Assembly: GCA_018656865.1 (NCBI GenBank)
Contig: JABHYO010000068.1
Coordinates: 1-37,560 of the forward strand
Length of the DNA stretch: 37,560 bases
Origin: Gammaproteobacteria bacterium
GTDB taxonomy: Bacteria; Pseudomonadota; Gammaproteobacteria; Pseudomonadales; Azotimanducaceae
Direction: 5' to 3'
Below the pieces are notes generated by a model. The model made no database searches. It was given only the letters and a program-made list of their open reading frames with translations, and had not been told where the DNA came from. Both the position numbers and the translations under genes were made by a program. This document shows, piece by piece, positions 16,564-24,386 of the stretch (positions within the stretch are counted from its first letter, which is position 1; each line of letters opens with the position of its first letter).

Positions 16564-17688
16564 GTGGAAGTGACAATCGACAAATCAAAAACAAATTGGG
16601 ATGTTGTGGTCGTTGGCGGCGGCCCCGGCGGCGCTCTTGCGGCAAAGCGGTGTGCTGAAGCCGGGCTCGATACTCTGCTCCTTGAAAAACGCCGGATGCC
16701 AAGGGACAAGGTTTGTACAGGTATGGTCATGGCTCAATGGGGTCAGGACATTGTGCAACAGGAATTCGGAGAGTATCCGGACTGGGTGGAGGAAGAGACC
16801 ATATACCTCGCCGGCTATGCACTGCACGTACCGGGAGCGGAAACTCTGAGTCTGGATATAAGGACTCCGACCACCTGGAGGCATACTCTGGATACCTGGA
16901 TGTGCGAATCGGCCCGAGATGCCGGTGCGGAGATCTGGGACAACGCACGACTCAGTGATCTGAAGCAGGAAGCGGGCCGCTCGGTACTGCAGATCAAAAT
17001 TGGGGCCGAGCTGTTCGAATTGGAAACGCAGTTTGTGATAGGCGCTGACGGGGCATTTTCGACGGTTCGAAACCTGATCTACCCTGAGTTCAGACCACCA
17101 ATACGGGTAGGCTATCGTGTCTACTTCGAAACTCTAGTGGATTTACCGTCTGATCGATTCAACATGTTCACGGCTGGACTCGAAGAAATTTTCTTTGTCC
17201 ACAACAAAGGTGATGCAATGCTGCTTGAGGGTGTGGCTCAGGAGGGTACCGTGGACGAAACCATCGAACGCTGCCGCCAGTACCTGATAGAAAATTATGC
17301 TTTAGACCCCGATATTAAACCCTCCTGGCGTGACGGCTGTGCTCAGCCTGTGGTTTCACCATTCCTATGGAACGGACAATTCAGACCCGCGGAAGGGAAT
17401 GTTCTATTGGTCGGGGATGCCGCCGGTGTCAACGCACCGATCAGCGGTGAAGGGCTGACCATGGCATTGAAATCCGGCGTGCATGCTGCCGAAGCGGTAG
17501 TCGAAAGCCATCAAGGTAATGAACTGGCCGAAGGACCTTATCTGCGTAAGATTGATGAGATCCTCGAAGTGTTTCGTGAAATCTCGGCACATGGTCAGAG
17601 AATCGTCACAGCTCTCGAATCAGAGGATCCCAACGAATTTGCAGAGGCGATGCTGTCATCCTGGGATCGCTCTCTGAACGCGTTTTAG
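16564..17688 (+). CDS. FAD-dependent oxidoreductase, geranylgeranyl-reductase-like
   Basis: 374 residues from GTG 16564; the in-frame GTG at 16570, with GAGAGG upstream, is an equally good start. The Rossmann FAD motif is VVVVGGGPGGALAAKRCAEAG (G18-x-G-x2-G), then KVCTG and the second FAD-binding motif VLLVGDAAGVNAPISGEGL. The GDAAG-x3-P-x-x-GEG pattern is that of the geranylgeranyl reductase/digeranylgeranylglycerophospholipid reductase group within the PHBH superfamily. The role may be reduction or hydroxylation of an isoprenoid-like or aromatic compound. It is last in the SnoaL-APH unit. Its stop overlaps the convergent mmsA stop by four bases. Confidence 0.88.
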   Translation: MEVTIDKSKTNWDVVVVGGGPGGALAAKRCAEAGLDTLLLEKRRMPRDKVCTGMVMAQWGQDIVQQEFGEYPDWVEEETIYLAGYALHVPGAETLSLDIRTPTTWRHTLDTWMCESARDAGAEIWDNARLSDLKQEAGRSVLQIKIGAELFELETQFVIGADGAFSTVRNLIYPEFRPPIRVGYRVYFETLVDLPSDRFNMFTAGLEEIFFVHNKGDAMLLEGVAQEGTVDETIERCRQYLIENYALDPDIKPSWRDGCAQPVVSPFLWNGQFRPAEGNVLLVGDAAGVNAPISGEGLTMALKSGVHAAEAVVESHQGNELAEGPYLRKIDEILEVFREISAHGQRIVTALESEDPNEFAEAMLSSWDRSLNAF

Positions 17689-19193
17689 GGGTCTGTAGTT
17701 GGACTGCGAGCTGCCGGGAACGCAAAGTTCATTTCGCTGCTTTCAGTCGGTGAATGCCAGCGCTCGGTAATGGTTTTACGACGTGTGTAGAATCTGACGC
17801 CATCCGGTCCGTAAGCGGCGAGGTCGCCGAACCTTGAGTTCTTCCAGCCACCAAAGCTGTGATTGGCAACAGGTACGGGTAGCGGTACATTAATGCCGAC
17901 CATACCGGCGTCGACTTCATCGGCAAACTGCCTGGCGGAATGCCCATCCCGGGTAAAGATACAGCTACCATTTCCATACTGATTGCCATTGACTATCTGC
18001 AGAGCATCGGCCGCGGTATCAACCCTGATGTGGCAGAGTACGGGTCCGAAAATTTCTTCATCATAGATCGCCATTCCCGGTCGAACATTGTCAAACAGCG
18101 TACCACCAAGATAGTAGCCGGGTTGTCGGTACATGGGGTGCTCCCTGCCATCGACCAGTAGGTCCGCCCCTTCATCGACACCGCTTTGGATCAGACTCAG
18201 TATCCGTTCCCGCTGAATTTCGCTATTCACAGGTCCCATGTCAGGGTTCCCTGTGCCTGCCCCGACATTCAGATCGTTGATTTTCCCTTTGAGTCGCCGG
18301 GTAATTTCGGTGGCGGTGTTCTTGCCGACGGAAATGACAACTGACAATGCCATGCATCGCTGTCCGCATGATCCGTAGGCGGCACCCATGATGGCATTGC
18401 AGGCAGATTCAACATCGGCGTCAGGTAAGACGATGGCGTGATTTTTCGCGCCACCAAGTGCCTGCACGCGTTTACCGCCCTCACTCGCCGCGGTGTAGAT
18501 TGTTTTTGCGATCGGGGTCGAGCCGACAAAGCTGACTGCCTTTACTTCGGGGTGCTCCAACAAGAGGCGGGAGGAAGATTGATCGCCCTGCACGACATTC
18601 AGAACACCTTCTGGCAGTCCTGCCTTTGTAAAGAGTTCTGCAACCAATAACCCTGCTGTCGGCACTTTTTCTGAGGGCTTCAGGATGAAGCTGTTGCCGC
18701 AGGCTACGGCAAGAGGGAACATCCACATGGGTACCATCACAGGGAAATTGAAAGGTGTAATACCCACGCAAACGCCAACAGGCGCGTGTTCGCTCCAGCT
18801 GTCAATATCTGGTCCAACAAGCCTGCTGTGTTCACCCTTTAGGTGTTCGGCGATACCAATGGCGTATTCGATGTTCTCAATACCGCGCTGCAATTCTCCC
18901 CTGGAGTCCAGTAGCGTTTTGCCATGTTCCTCTGTGATCACGCTTACAAGTTCGTCGGCGTGATCTGTTACCAGTTGTTGAAATTCGCTCAAGACTGCCG
19001 CCCGTTTATGGGGCGGTGTGCGCTTCCAATGTTGATGTGCTGCGGTGGCTGAGTCGACAGCAGCGTTTACCGTTCTACTATCGGCAACTGCGACCGAAGC
19101 AACCTGGTTTCCGGTTGCAGGGTCGGTCACGCTGATCGATTGGGTGCCCCCTGAGATGCGCTTTCCATCAATAAAGTGTTCGACAGCTCTCAT
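17685..19193 (-). CDS. mmsA: CoA-acylating methylmalonate-semialdehyde dehydrogenase
   Basis: 502 residues from ATG 19193 (MRAVEHFIDGKR). A longer frame to 19229 starts with TTG and would overlap the end of the upstream gene, so it is less likely. TPFNFPVMVPMWMFPLAVAC and GNSFILKPSEKVP are diagnostic for MmsA/IolA. The active-site Cys is in YGSCGQRCMALS. It converts methylmalonate or malonate semialdehyde with NAD+ and CoA to propionyl- or acetyl-CoA in the cytoplasm, in valine, inositol or beta-alanine breakdown. The usual neighbours mmsB, an acyl-CoA dehydrogenase and enoyl-CoA hydratases are absent. Here it is coupled to a quinone-oxidoreductase-like gene 10 bases upstream. Confidence 0.93.
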   Translation of the reverse strand: MRAVEHFIDGKRISGGTQSISVTDPATGNQVASVAVADSRTVNAAVDSATAAHQHWKRTPPHKRAAVLSEFQQLVTDHADELVSVITEEHGKTLLDSRGELQRGIENIEYAIGIAEHLKGEHSRLVGPDIDSWSEHAPVGVCVGITPFNFPVMVPMWMFPLAVACGNSFILKPSEKVPTAGLLVAELFTKAGLPEGVLNVVQGDQSSSRLLLEHPEVKAVSFVGSTPIAKTIYTAASEGGKRVQALGGAKNHAIVLPDADVESACNAIMGAAYGSCGQRCMALSVVISVGKNTATEITRRLKGKINDLNVGAGTGNPDMGPVNSEIQRERILSLIQSGVDEGADLLVDGREHPMYRQPGYYLGGTLFDNVRPGMAIYDEEIFGPVLCHIRVDTAADALQIVNGNQYGNGSCIFTRDGHSARQFADEVDAGMVGINVPLPVPVANHSFGGWKNSRFGDLAAYGPDGVRFYTRRKTITERWHSPTESSEMNFAFPAARSPTTDP

Positions 19194-19203
19194 TGATATG
19201 CTG

Positions 19204-20211
19204 CTATTCCGGTTCCGAAACTCGGACAACTACCTTGCCCTCTACCTTACCGGAGGCAATATGCTGGATTGCGTCCAGGCCGTCTTCAAACTCAAAGACC
19301 TGATTGCCGACAACTTTTAATTTGCCATCGTTCCAGTACTTCATAAGACCCTGGTGGGCTTTGGTGTAGTAATCCGGGCTAAAACCCGTTGGCATCGCAC
19401 CGATAAGTGAGACATTTCGTAGTAGTGTGTCGGAAATGTTGATTCGAGCCCATTCACCGCTCGCGAATCCGATTACAACAAATCGACCCTCAAAGGCGAT
19501 AGCCTTGAAAGCAGAGCGCCCCGGCCTCCCACCCACTGGATCGAAAACCACGTCGACACCACGTTGTTGAGTGAGGTCCAGTGCTGATTGGGTGATATCC
19601 TGACTGCGGTGATCGATGACATCATCCGCACCGATCTCGAGGCAGAAGCGACTCTTCTCGGGACCCCCGGCCACCGCGATGACACGTGCGCCCTTAGCCT
19701 TGGCCAGCTGGACAGCGGCGCATCCGGAACTGCCTGAAGCGCCCAGGACCAGGACGGTATCGTTCTCGTCAATATTTGCCCGCTGGATTAAGCCAACCCA
19801 GGCGGTTTGATAGGGAATAAAAAATCCCGCAGCCTCCTCACTGGTCATGCTGTCAGGTATCTCATAGATGCCCTGCTCAGACATAAGACAGTATTCTGCC
19901 AGTCCGCCTCGTTGTGCCTGAAAGAGCGTAGGACCGAGTACACGTTTGCCAATCAATTTGGGGTCCACGTTCTCGCCAGCTTCAACGATGGTACCGGCTG
20001 CTTCCTGTGAGGGAACGAAAGGTAAAGGGGGGGTTAGCGGATAACTGTTTCTACATGAAAAAACATCCGGTAAGCCGAGGCCGGCCGCTTCAACTCTCAC
20101 CTTTACCTGGTTGGCTCCGGCACTAAATGATGGCGCGCTTTCCTCAAACGCTAATACATCGACAGGCTCGCCGAAGCTCTTCACTTTCCATGCACGCAAA
20201 TTGATCACCAC
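19204..20211 (-). CDS. NADPH:quinone oxidoreductase-like MDR (zinc-free)
   Basis: 335 residues. It is a medium-chain dehydrogenase/reductase of the QOR type: PFVPSQEAAGTIVEAGENV in the GroES-like domain, without the zinc-ligand cysteines of alcohol dehydrogenase, and VLVLGASGSSGCAAVQLAKA for the nucleotide-binding domain. VDVVFDPVGG follows. Such enzymes reduce quinones or the C=C bond of enones or enoyl-CoA with NADPH. It is the first gene of the pair with mmsA. A 24-base palindrome lies about 100 bases upstream of its start (ATG 20211). Confidence 0.88.
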   Translation of the reverse strand: MVINLRAWKVKSFGEPVDVLAFEESAPSFSAGANQVKVRVEAAGLGLPDVFSCRNSYPLTPPLPFVPSQEAAGTIVEAGENVDPKLIGKRVLGPTLFQAQRGGLAEYCLMSEQGIYEIPDSMTSEEAAGFFIPYQTAWVGLIQRANIDENDTVLVLGASGSSGCAAVQLAKAKGARVIAVAGGPEKSRFCLEIGADDVIDHRSQDITQSALDLTQQRGVDVVFDPVGGRPGRSAFKAIAFEGRFVVIGFASGEWARINISDTLLRNVSLIGAMPTGFSPDYYTKAHQGLMKYWNDGKLKVVGNQVFEFEDGLDAIQHIASGKVEGKVVVRVSEPE

Positions 20212-20311
20212 TAATTCGACGTTAGACAGGCATCATAGTGCCACATCCAGGCCATGAGATCTTTTTATCCACTGATGATGGGAGGTTGTGGTGATCGTTG
20301 AGCCAAGCGGG

Positions 20312-20335
20312 GAAGTGTCACCTTTTTGACACTTC
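20312..20335. promoter_or_regulatory. Perfect palindrome GAAGTGTCA-N6-TGACACTTC
   Basis: Nine-base arms (20312-20320, 20327-20335) around CCTTTT. It lies between two minus-strand genes, 57 bases past the stop of the luciferase-like monooxygenase and about 100 bases before the QOR start. A hairpin terminator for the former is possible but there is no T-run after the stem on the minus strand. An operator for the QOR-mmsA unit is equally plausible. The core AGTGTCA/TGACACT recurs in the dyad at 27743-27781. Confidence 0.55.
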
Positions 20336-20391
20336 TGTATCAACGGTCAGGAGCGGGAAACAGGGGCACATCTATCGGCCCGACCATTGTC

Positions 20392-21258
20392 TTAGCTGGT
20401 TGCCTCGATCAGGGTTTCAAGCTCTTTTAGACGGCTGCTGATTCGTTCCGGCTTCTGGTTTCCTAGAAGAAGGATCAGGCGATCAACGCCCAGATCCTCA
20501 TAGGCTTTAACCATGTCAGGTGTTACCTGATAGGGCGGAGTGATCACCAGTTGGAAATCATCCTTGTTACGGCCTTCGCTTTTCAGGGAACTATCGAGCT
20601 GAGTGATCACTTGCGCGGTGGCTTCAAGGCCCATCTGAAAGCCATACCAGCCGGCCCCATATCGAGCTGCTCGGCGATACCCAGCCTGGCTGTGGCCGCC
20701 GACAATGATCGGAATGTGAGGTTTTTGCACTGGTTTTGGATCCATGCGACAGGCGGGTAAATCGTAAAACTCACCGTGAAACTCTGCCACCGGCTCGGTC
20801 CACAGTTGTTTCATCATTTCCAGCATTTCGTCACAACGCTTACCCCTGTCATCGAAATTGTAGCCGCAGGCTATCACCTCTTCTTTACACCAGCCGACAC
20901 CAATACCGAAATCGATACGACCCTGAGTGAGCCAGTCAAGTGTGGTGAACTCCTTCGCGGTGTAGAGCGGATTGCGTTGAGGTAGCAGAGTGATGCCGGT
21001 GCCGAATCGCAGTCGCTTTGTGCAGGCGGCCAGGTAGCCGAAGGTTGCGACCGTGTCGAGCATGCCGCCGCCGTCAGGTACGGGCAACTTGCCATCCTTC
21101 GAGCCAGGATAGGGGAACTCGGTCTTGTCGAATAACACCACATGCTCTCCCATCCAGAGGGAATCGAGGCCAATGTTTTCCGCCGCGATAGCGAAGTCCC
21201 GAATGACTTCTGGTGTACAGATAGGAGACATAAATGTAGAAAAAGTGCCAATTTTCAT
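20392..21258 (-). CDS. Luciferase-like (LLM class) flavin/F420-dependent oxidoreductase
   Basis: 288 residues from ATG 21258 (MKIGTFSTFMSPICTPEVIR); an in-frame start at 21303 adds 15 residues without homology. The TIM-barrel luciferase-like pattern is clear: GLDSLWMGEHVVLFDKTEFP, FGYLAACTKRLRFGTGITLL, DWLTQGRIDFGIGVGW and HIPIIVGGHS. It fits the TIGR03619 type often annotated as F420-dependent. Many proteobacterial members probably use FMN, so the cofactor is uncertain. It would oxidise or hydroxylate a hydrophobic substrate. It is encoded alone and is divergent from the second CrtC/AttH-like gene. Confidence 0.88.
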   Translation of the reverse strand: MKIGTFSTFMSPICTPEVIRDFAIAAENIGLDSLWMGEHVVLFDKTEFPYPGSKDGKLPVPDGGGMLDTVATFGYLAACTKRLRFGTGITLLPQRNPLYTAKEFTTLDWLTQGRIDFGIGVGWCKEEVIACGYNFDDRGKRCDEMLEMMKQLWTEPVAEFHGEFYDLPACRMDPKPVQKPHIPIIVGGHSQAGYRRAARYGAGWYGFQMGLEATAQVITQLDSSLKSEGRNKDDFQLVITPPYQVTPDMVKAYEDLGVDRLILLLGNQKPERISSRLKELETLIEATS

Positions 21259-21595
21259 GGTGGGTCGCAGTTGGTAACGAAACTCAAGAATAGCAGAGTA
21301 CACATTGCTGCACTCAGTCTCACCATCGCTAAACCTTGCGAATTTTGGGCATCATGACCTTGAGGCTAGCAATATCTGCCTTTCTGATCACTGTCCCTTT
21401 GTAAAGGTTGAAGACTATGAGCTTTAGGGAATCTCTACCCTTGTCTGTTGGGCTGAAATTCTATTAGCTATTCAGGTACGACAGCTTAGAGCTGTCGAGT
21501 AGTGGTGTGGCCAGTATCGAACCGTGCGGTTACACTGTGCCGACACTCGGCTCTCATAGACAGGATGGAGCTTAACTTAACCAGAGGAGATACAA
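21259..21595. other. Divergent intergenic region, LLM / AttH-like copy 2
   Basis: A 337-base region between two divergent genes. The only strong structure is the palindrome at 21479-21497, described separately. The AttH-like gene has AGAGGAG nine bases before its ATG. No short ORF with a convincing ribosome-binding site is seen. Confidence 0.5.
21479..21497. promoter_or_regulatory. Perfect palindrome CGACAGCT-TAG-AGCTGTCG
   Basis: Eight-base arms around three bases, located about 100 bases before the AttH-like ATG and 220 bases from the divergent LLM start. It has the dimensions of a TetR- or GntR-type operator. The stem is not followed by a T-run, and divergent-gene placement argues against a terminator. 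Confidence 0.5.
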
Positions 21596-22573
21596 ATGGT
21601 AGTCAAGGCGGAAGACGAATACAGACACGCACCACCAGAAGAGCACGCCGCGGGCATGTGGGCGGACACTCTTTGGGTAAGTGTCGTCGATCGTGAGGCA
21701 AATATTTTTGGCATTAATCACTTCACCCTGAGCAACAAGGGCTGGGGTCGTTTCGAAGCCTTGTACGTCATTGATGGTGTGCAGCAGCAATATGGCAACA
21801 AGCACCCGTTGCCGGTAGATCCGGATCAGGGTCCGTACACTGATGGCCTATTGACCTACGAGGTGATCAAGCCCCTCGAGGAAATAAGAATTGCCTTCGA
21901 CGGACCTCGGTTTGGCTTCGACCTCAGTTTTAAGGGTCGATTTGATGTATTTGATTACAACGACAACCTGAAGGGGAATCCCCTGGGTCAGGGCCACTAC
22001 TATGGTGGACATTTTGAACAGGGCCTGCACTGTACTGGACCGTTCGAGATCCGTGGTGGCCCTAACAAGGGGGAGACCAGACAACTGGATTCATTCTCAC
22101 ACCGCGATCACTCCTGGTCGACACGATTCGCCGACGAACCAGATTGGGAATACGGCCAGCAAAACAATCCGGGTCACTTCTGGCCTTCGATCCAGCTTAA
22201 GGATGCTCATATCAATTGCCTCGGTGGCATCGGGCGGCCGCTTGGTGAAGGTATGCCCGGTGGATTTGTCTCTGACAAAAACGGCTCACGACCAATGCGT
22301 GGGGGATTCTGTGAGGCACTTTTCGAAGACAATGGGCGCGATGCCAAAGCATTTCGCTATACCCTGGAAATGCCTGATGGTGAAATTCTGCATGTCCGCA
22401 CCGGGCGTAAATACGGGCAGGTAAAACTGTGGGATCGTGCCGAGAATGATCTCGAAAACCGCCTCGACTGCTATGAGCCCTTCTTTGACTTTGAAGTAGA
22501 GGAAACCGGCGAAGTGGGTTACGGGGTAGCTGAGTATTCGGTAAACCCGCCCTGGCCAAGGTGGCTTGTGTAG
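21596..22573 (+). CDS. CrtC/AttH-like lipocalin-type protein (DUF7064-like), copy 2
   Basis: 325 residues. The family signature is SHRDHSWSTRF, equivalent to ARDHSWG in copy 1. Around it are HYYGGHFEQGLHCTGPFEIRGG and a late beta-rich half ending at PPWPRWLV. There is no signal peptide. Copy 1 has about 80 additional residues and only motif-level similarity is visible, so these are old paralogues or separate subfamilies and not a recent duplication. Its last 55 bases run antisense to the 3' end of gshB. Confidence 0.75.
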   Translation: MVVKAEDEYRHAPPEEHAAGMWADTLWVSVVDREANIFGINHFTLSNKGWGRFEALYVIDGVQQQYGNKHPLPVDPDQGPYTDGLLTYEVIKPLEEIRIAFDGPRFGFDLSFKGRFDVFDYNDNLKGNPLGQGHYYGGHFEQGLHCTGPFEIRGGPNKGETRQLDSFSHRDHSWSTRFADEPDWEYGQQNNPGHFWPSIQLKDAHINCLGGIGRPLGEGMPGGFVSDKNGSRPMRGGFCEALFEDNGRDAKAFRYTLEMPDGEILHVRTGRKYGQVKLWDRAENDLENRLDCYEPFFDFEVEETGEVGYGVAEYSVNPPWPRWLV

Positions 22574-23538
22574 AGGGCGCCTGGTTCGAATCGGGACCTA
22601 GTCTGTAACTTGGCAAGAAGGTGATCGACGATTGCAGTTTCCAATCTGCCGCCGGTCACTTCATTGATCTGGCGGACAGCAGACGGGCTGGTGATGTTTA
22701 CTTCTGTGAGGTAACCGTCAATAAAATCCAGCCCGGCTAGCAGTACATTCCGCTGCGAAAGCTCAGCGCCGACCTGCTCGCAAATATGGTGCTCTCTATC
22801 GGTGATGTCGGTACGCTCACAGATCGCACCCTGATGGATATTTGCGAGACTGGTTGGTGTTCTCGGTATTCGGTTTACTGCACCGATCGGGACACCGTCC
22901 ACCAGGAAGATTCTTTTGTCTCCTCTTGCTACGCCGGGAAGAAAAGCCTGCGCCATGACAAAGGCATTCTCCTGAAAATTAGCGAGCGCCGCGTCCAATT
23001 GGTGATCCAGATTTCTGCGGGGATCGATCACCGCAATTCCTCTCCCTGAACAGTCTTCCAATGGTTTGACGATGATCTTTCCGAGCTCCTTCGCGAACTT
23101 CTCTATCGCAGGTCGATGTGAGGTTACGATGGTCGGCGGGCAGAATTCGGGAAATTGTAGTGTCAGTAGTTTTTCATTGCATTCACGAAGTGCGGTCGGT
23201 GAATTGATCTGCAGAACTGATTTAGGCAGAAATTCCAGCAGGTAGGTCAGGTGCAGGTAGTTCTGATTGAAAGGCGGGTCTACGCGGACGACCAGTGCAT
23301 CCAACTCCTCTGCTGTTTGGCCGTAAACCATTGGTTCAAGATGGAACGGTGCAGTGCTGACGACCTTTCTTAGATTCAACTCAACGGTATTGTTTCGAAG
23401 CACCAGGTCATCGGCTTCAAGCCAAAAGACGTCATGCCCACGTGTGATCAGTTCGTCGATCAAAAGCAACGATGTTTCGGTCGCCAGATTCAGGGTTTCA
23501 TAGGGATCCATCAGAAAGGCAATGGTCTGCTGGCCCAT
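22519..23538 (-). CDS. gshB: Glutathione synthetase-like ATP-grasp ligase
   Basis: 339 residues (E. coli GshB has about 315). It adds glycine to gamma-glutamylcysteine using ATP in the cytoplasm. Family text is clear along the protein: IAFLMDPYETLN at the N-terminus, VVRVDPPFNQNYLHLTYLLE, INSPTALRECNEKLLTLQFP, KIIVKPLEDCSGRGIAVI, GDKRIFLVDGVPIGAVNRIP and LAGLDFIDGYLTEVNITSPS. The loop reads LEDCSGRGIA in place of E. coli LDGMGGASIF, a divergence in the glycine-rich ATP lid that might reflect a different acceptor. About 25 C-terminal residues after LLAKLQ extend past the usual end and lie over the antisense AttH-like gene. It is preceded by ArsR with a dyad in between. Confidence 0.85.
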   Translation of the reverse strand: MGQQTIAFLMDPYETLNLATETSLLLIDELITRGHDVFWLEADDLVLRNNTVELNLRKVVSTAPFHLEPMVYGQTAEELDALVVRVDPPFNQNYLHLTYLLEFLPKSVLQINSPTALRECNEKLLTLQFPEFCPPTIVTSHRPAIEKFAKELGKIIVKPLEDCSGRGIAVIDPRRNLDHQLDAALANFQENAFVMAQAFLPGVARGDKRIFLVDGVPIGAVNRIPRTPTSLANIHQGAICERTDITDREHHICEQVGAELSQRNVLLAGLDFIDGYLTEVNITSPSAVRQINEVTGGRLETAIVDHLLAKLQTRSRFEPGALYTSHLGQGGFTEYSATP

Positions 23539-23571
23539 GGAGTAGCCTTATACGCAATATGTCAGAGCATA

Positions 23572-23603
23572 ATACTACTATAGTTTTAGAAATATGGAAG
23601 TAT
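23572..23603. promoter_or_regulatory. AT-rich imperfect dyad between arsR and gshB
   Basis: Fourteen-base arms at 23572-23585 and 23590-23603 separated by TTAG, matching at 11 of 14 positions by eye. Size and AT-richness resemble ArsR/SmtB operators. It lies in the 69-base gap ahead of gshB, so binding by the adjacent ArsR could control gshB separately from arsR itself. Confidence 0.45.
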
Positions 23604-23607
23604 AATT

Positions 23608-23946
23608 TTACGAATCTGTTGCCGTAACCGGCAGCGTCACCCCACAGGCACCGGAACAACAGTCCTGTAGCAGGAAAGTCACGAGGGATTGCATTTCTGC
23701 GAGATTAGCTCGATAGATAATTGACCTGCCTTTCTTTCTTGGGCTGATCAGCCGTGCGTTGGTCAGTTCTTTGAGATGAAAGGACAGGGTAGGTGGTGCG
23801 ACATCAAGGCGTTTGATCAGCTCGCCGACAGCAAGCCCGCCTTCTTCTTCCGTCATGGAGTGTGCGGCGACCAGCTCCTTAAAAATCTGCAGTCGAGTTT
23901 CCTGGGCCAGTGCCGATAAAGCCGAAACGGCGGTATTTGTTTCCAT
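23608..23946 (-). CDS. ArsR-family metalloregulator with C-terminal vicinal cysteines
   Basis: 112 residues, a winged-helix repressor. The segment ALAQETRLQIFKELV opens the domain and VAPPTLSFHLKELTNARLIS is the recognition helix region, followed by the wing GRSIIYRA. The C-terminus carries Cys96-Cys97 and Cys101 (QDCCSGAC), a placement like the As(III) site of Acidithiobacillus ferrooxidans ArsR and not the CVC site in the recognition helix of plasmid R773 ArsR. It would be expected to sense arsenite or another soft metalloid or thiol agent. No arsenic efflux or reductase gene is nearby; the downstream gene is gshB, so it may tie metalloid stress to glutathione supply. Confidence 0.88.
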   Translation of the reverse strand: METNTAVSALSALAQETRLQIFKELVAAHSMTEEEGGLAVGELIKRLDVAPPTLSFHLKELTNARLISPRKKGRSIIYRANLAEMQSLVTFLLQDCCSGACGVTLPVTATDS

Positions 23947-24074
23947 AGTTCTAAATTAGTCGAAGCTCTGTCGATATTCAACGTGGCTGGATAAAAAGTT
24001 TGTCGGGGTTGGCTGACGAGATTTGTCACCTGCTTCTTCGCCCAGAGCAGGCAGCGCCGTGGTGCTGAAATGGT

Positions 24075-24248
24075 TTATTGTCGCGTGGCGGAATCTCGAT
24101 ATTCGCAGGTCAGACAGCGACGCATGCCGGTTCGCATGCTCTCATTTTGACGCTGAAGTTCGGAAAGTTCTGTTTTTAGCACACTGATCTCGCGCCGCTG
24201 TTTTCGGACCAGGGCTTCCCGCGTAAGGAAGAAACGGATTTTTGACAT
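24075..24248 (-). CDS. Small CxxC coiled-coil protein, 57 residues
   Basis: ATG at 24248, preceded by CGGCGGAG six bases upstream, opens 57 codons to a TAA at 24075. The product begins MSKIRFFLTREALVRKQRR. Residues 13-40 are charged and heptad-like (coiled coil), and Cys45-x2-Cys48 sits in RRCLTCEYR. A single CxxC near the C-terminus could bind metal in a dimer or be redox-active. I believe similar small proteins exist in marine Gammaproteobacteria but cannot name a family. It fills what is otherwise a 440-base gap between arsR and the DUF4124 gene. Confidence 0.6.
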   Translation of the reverse strand: MSKIRFFLTREALVRKQRREISVLKTELSELQRQNESMRTGMRRCLTCEYRDSATRQ

Positions 24249-24386
24249 GGTCTCCGCCGATTCGGTGGATGTGAAGTGCCCTGATCTAAACCCATCAATC
24301 GGTCGAAATCAATGAAGCCGTACGGCTTTGAACCCACAAGGTTGTTAAGCGATCGGTGAGCGTGTGTATCATTTTCGTTTTGATTT

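Noticed and set aside
17685-17688. Frameshift or fusion between the FAD gene and mmsA
   Set aside because: They are convergent genes whose stop codons overlap by four bases; both have complete C-termini.
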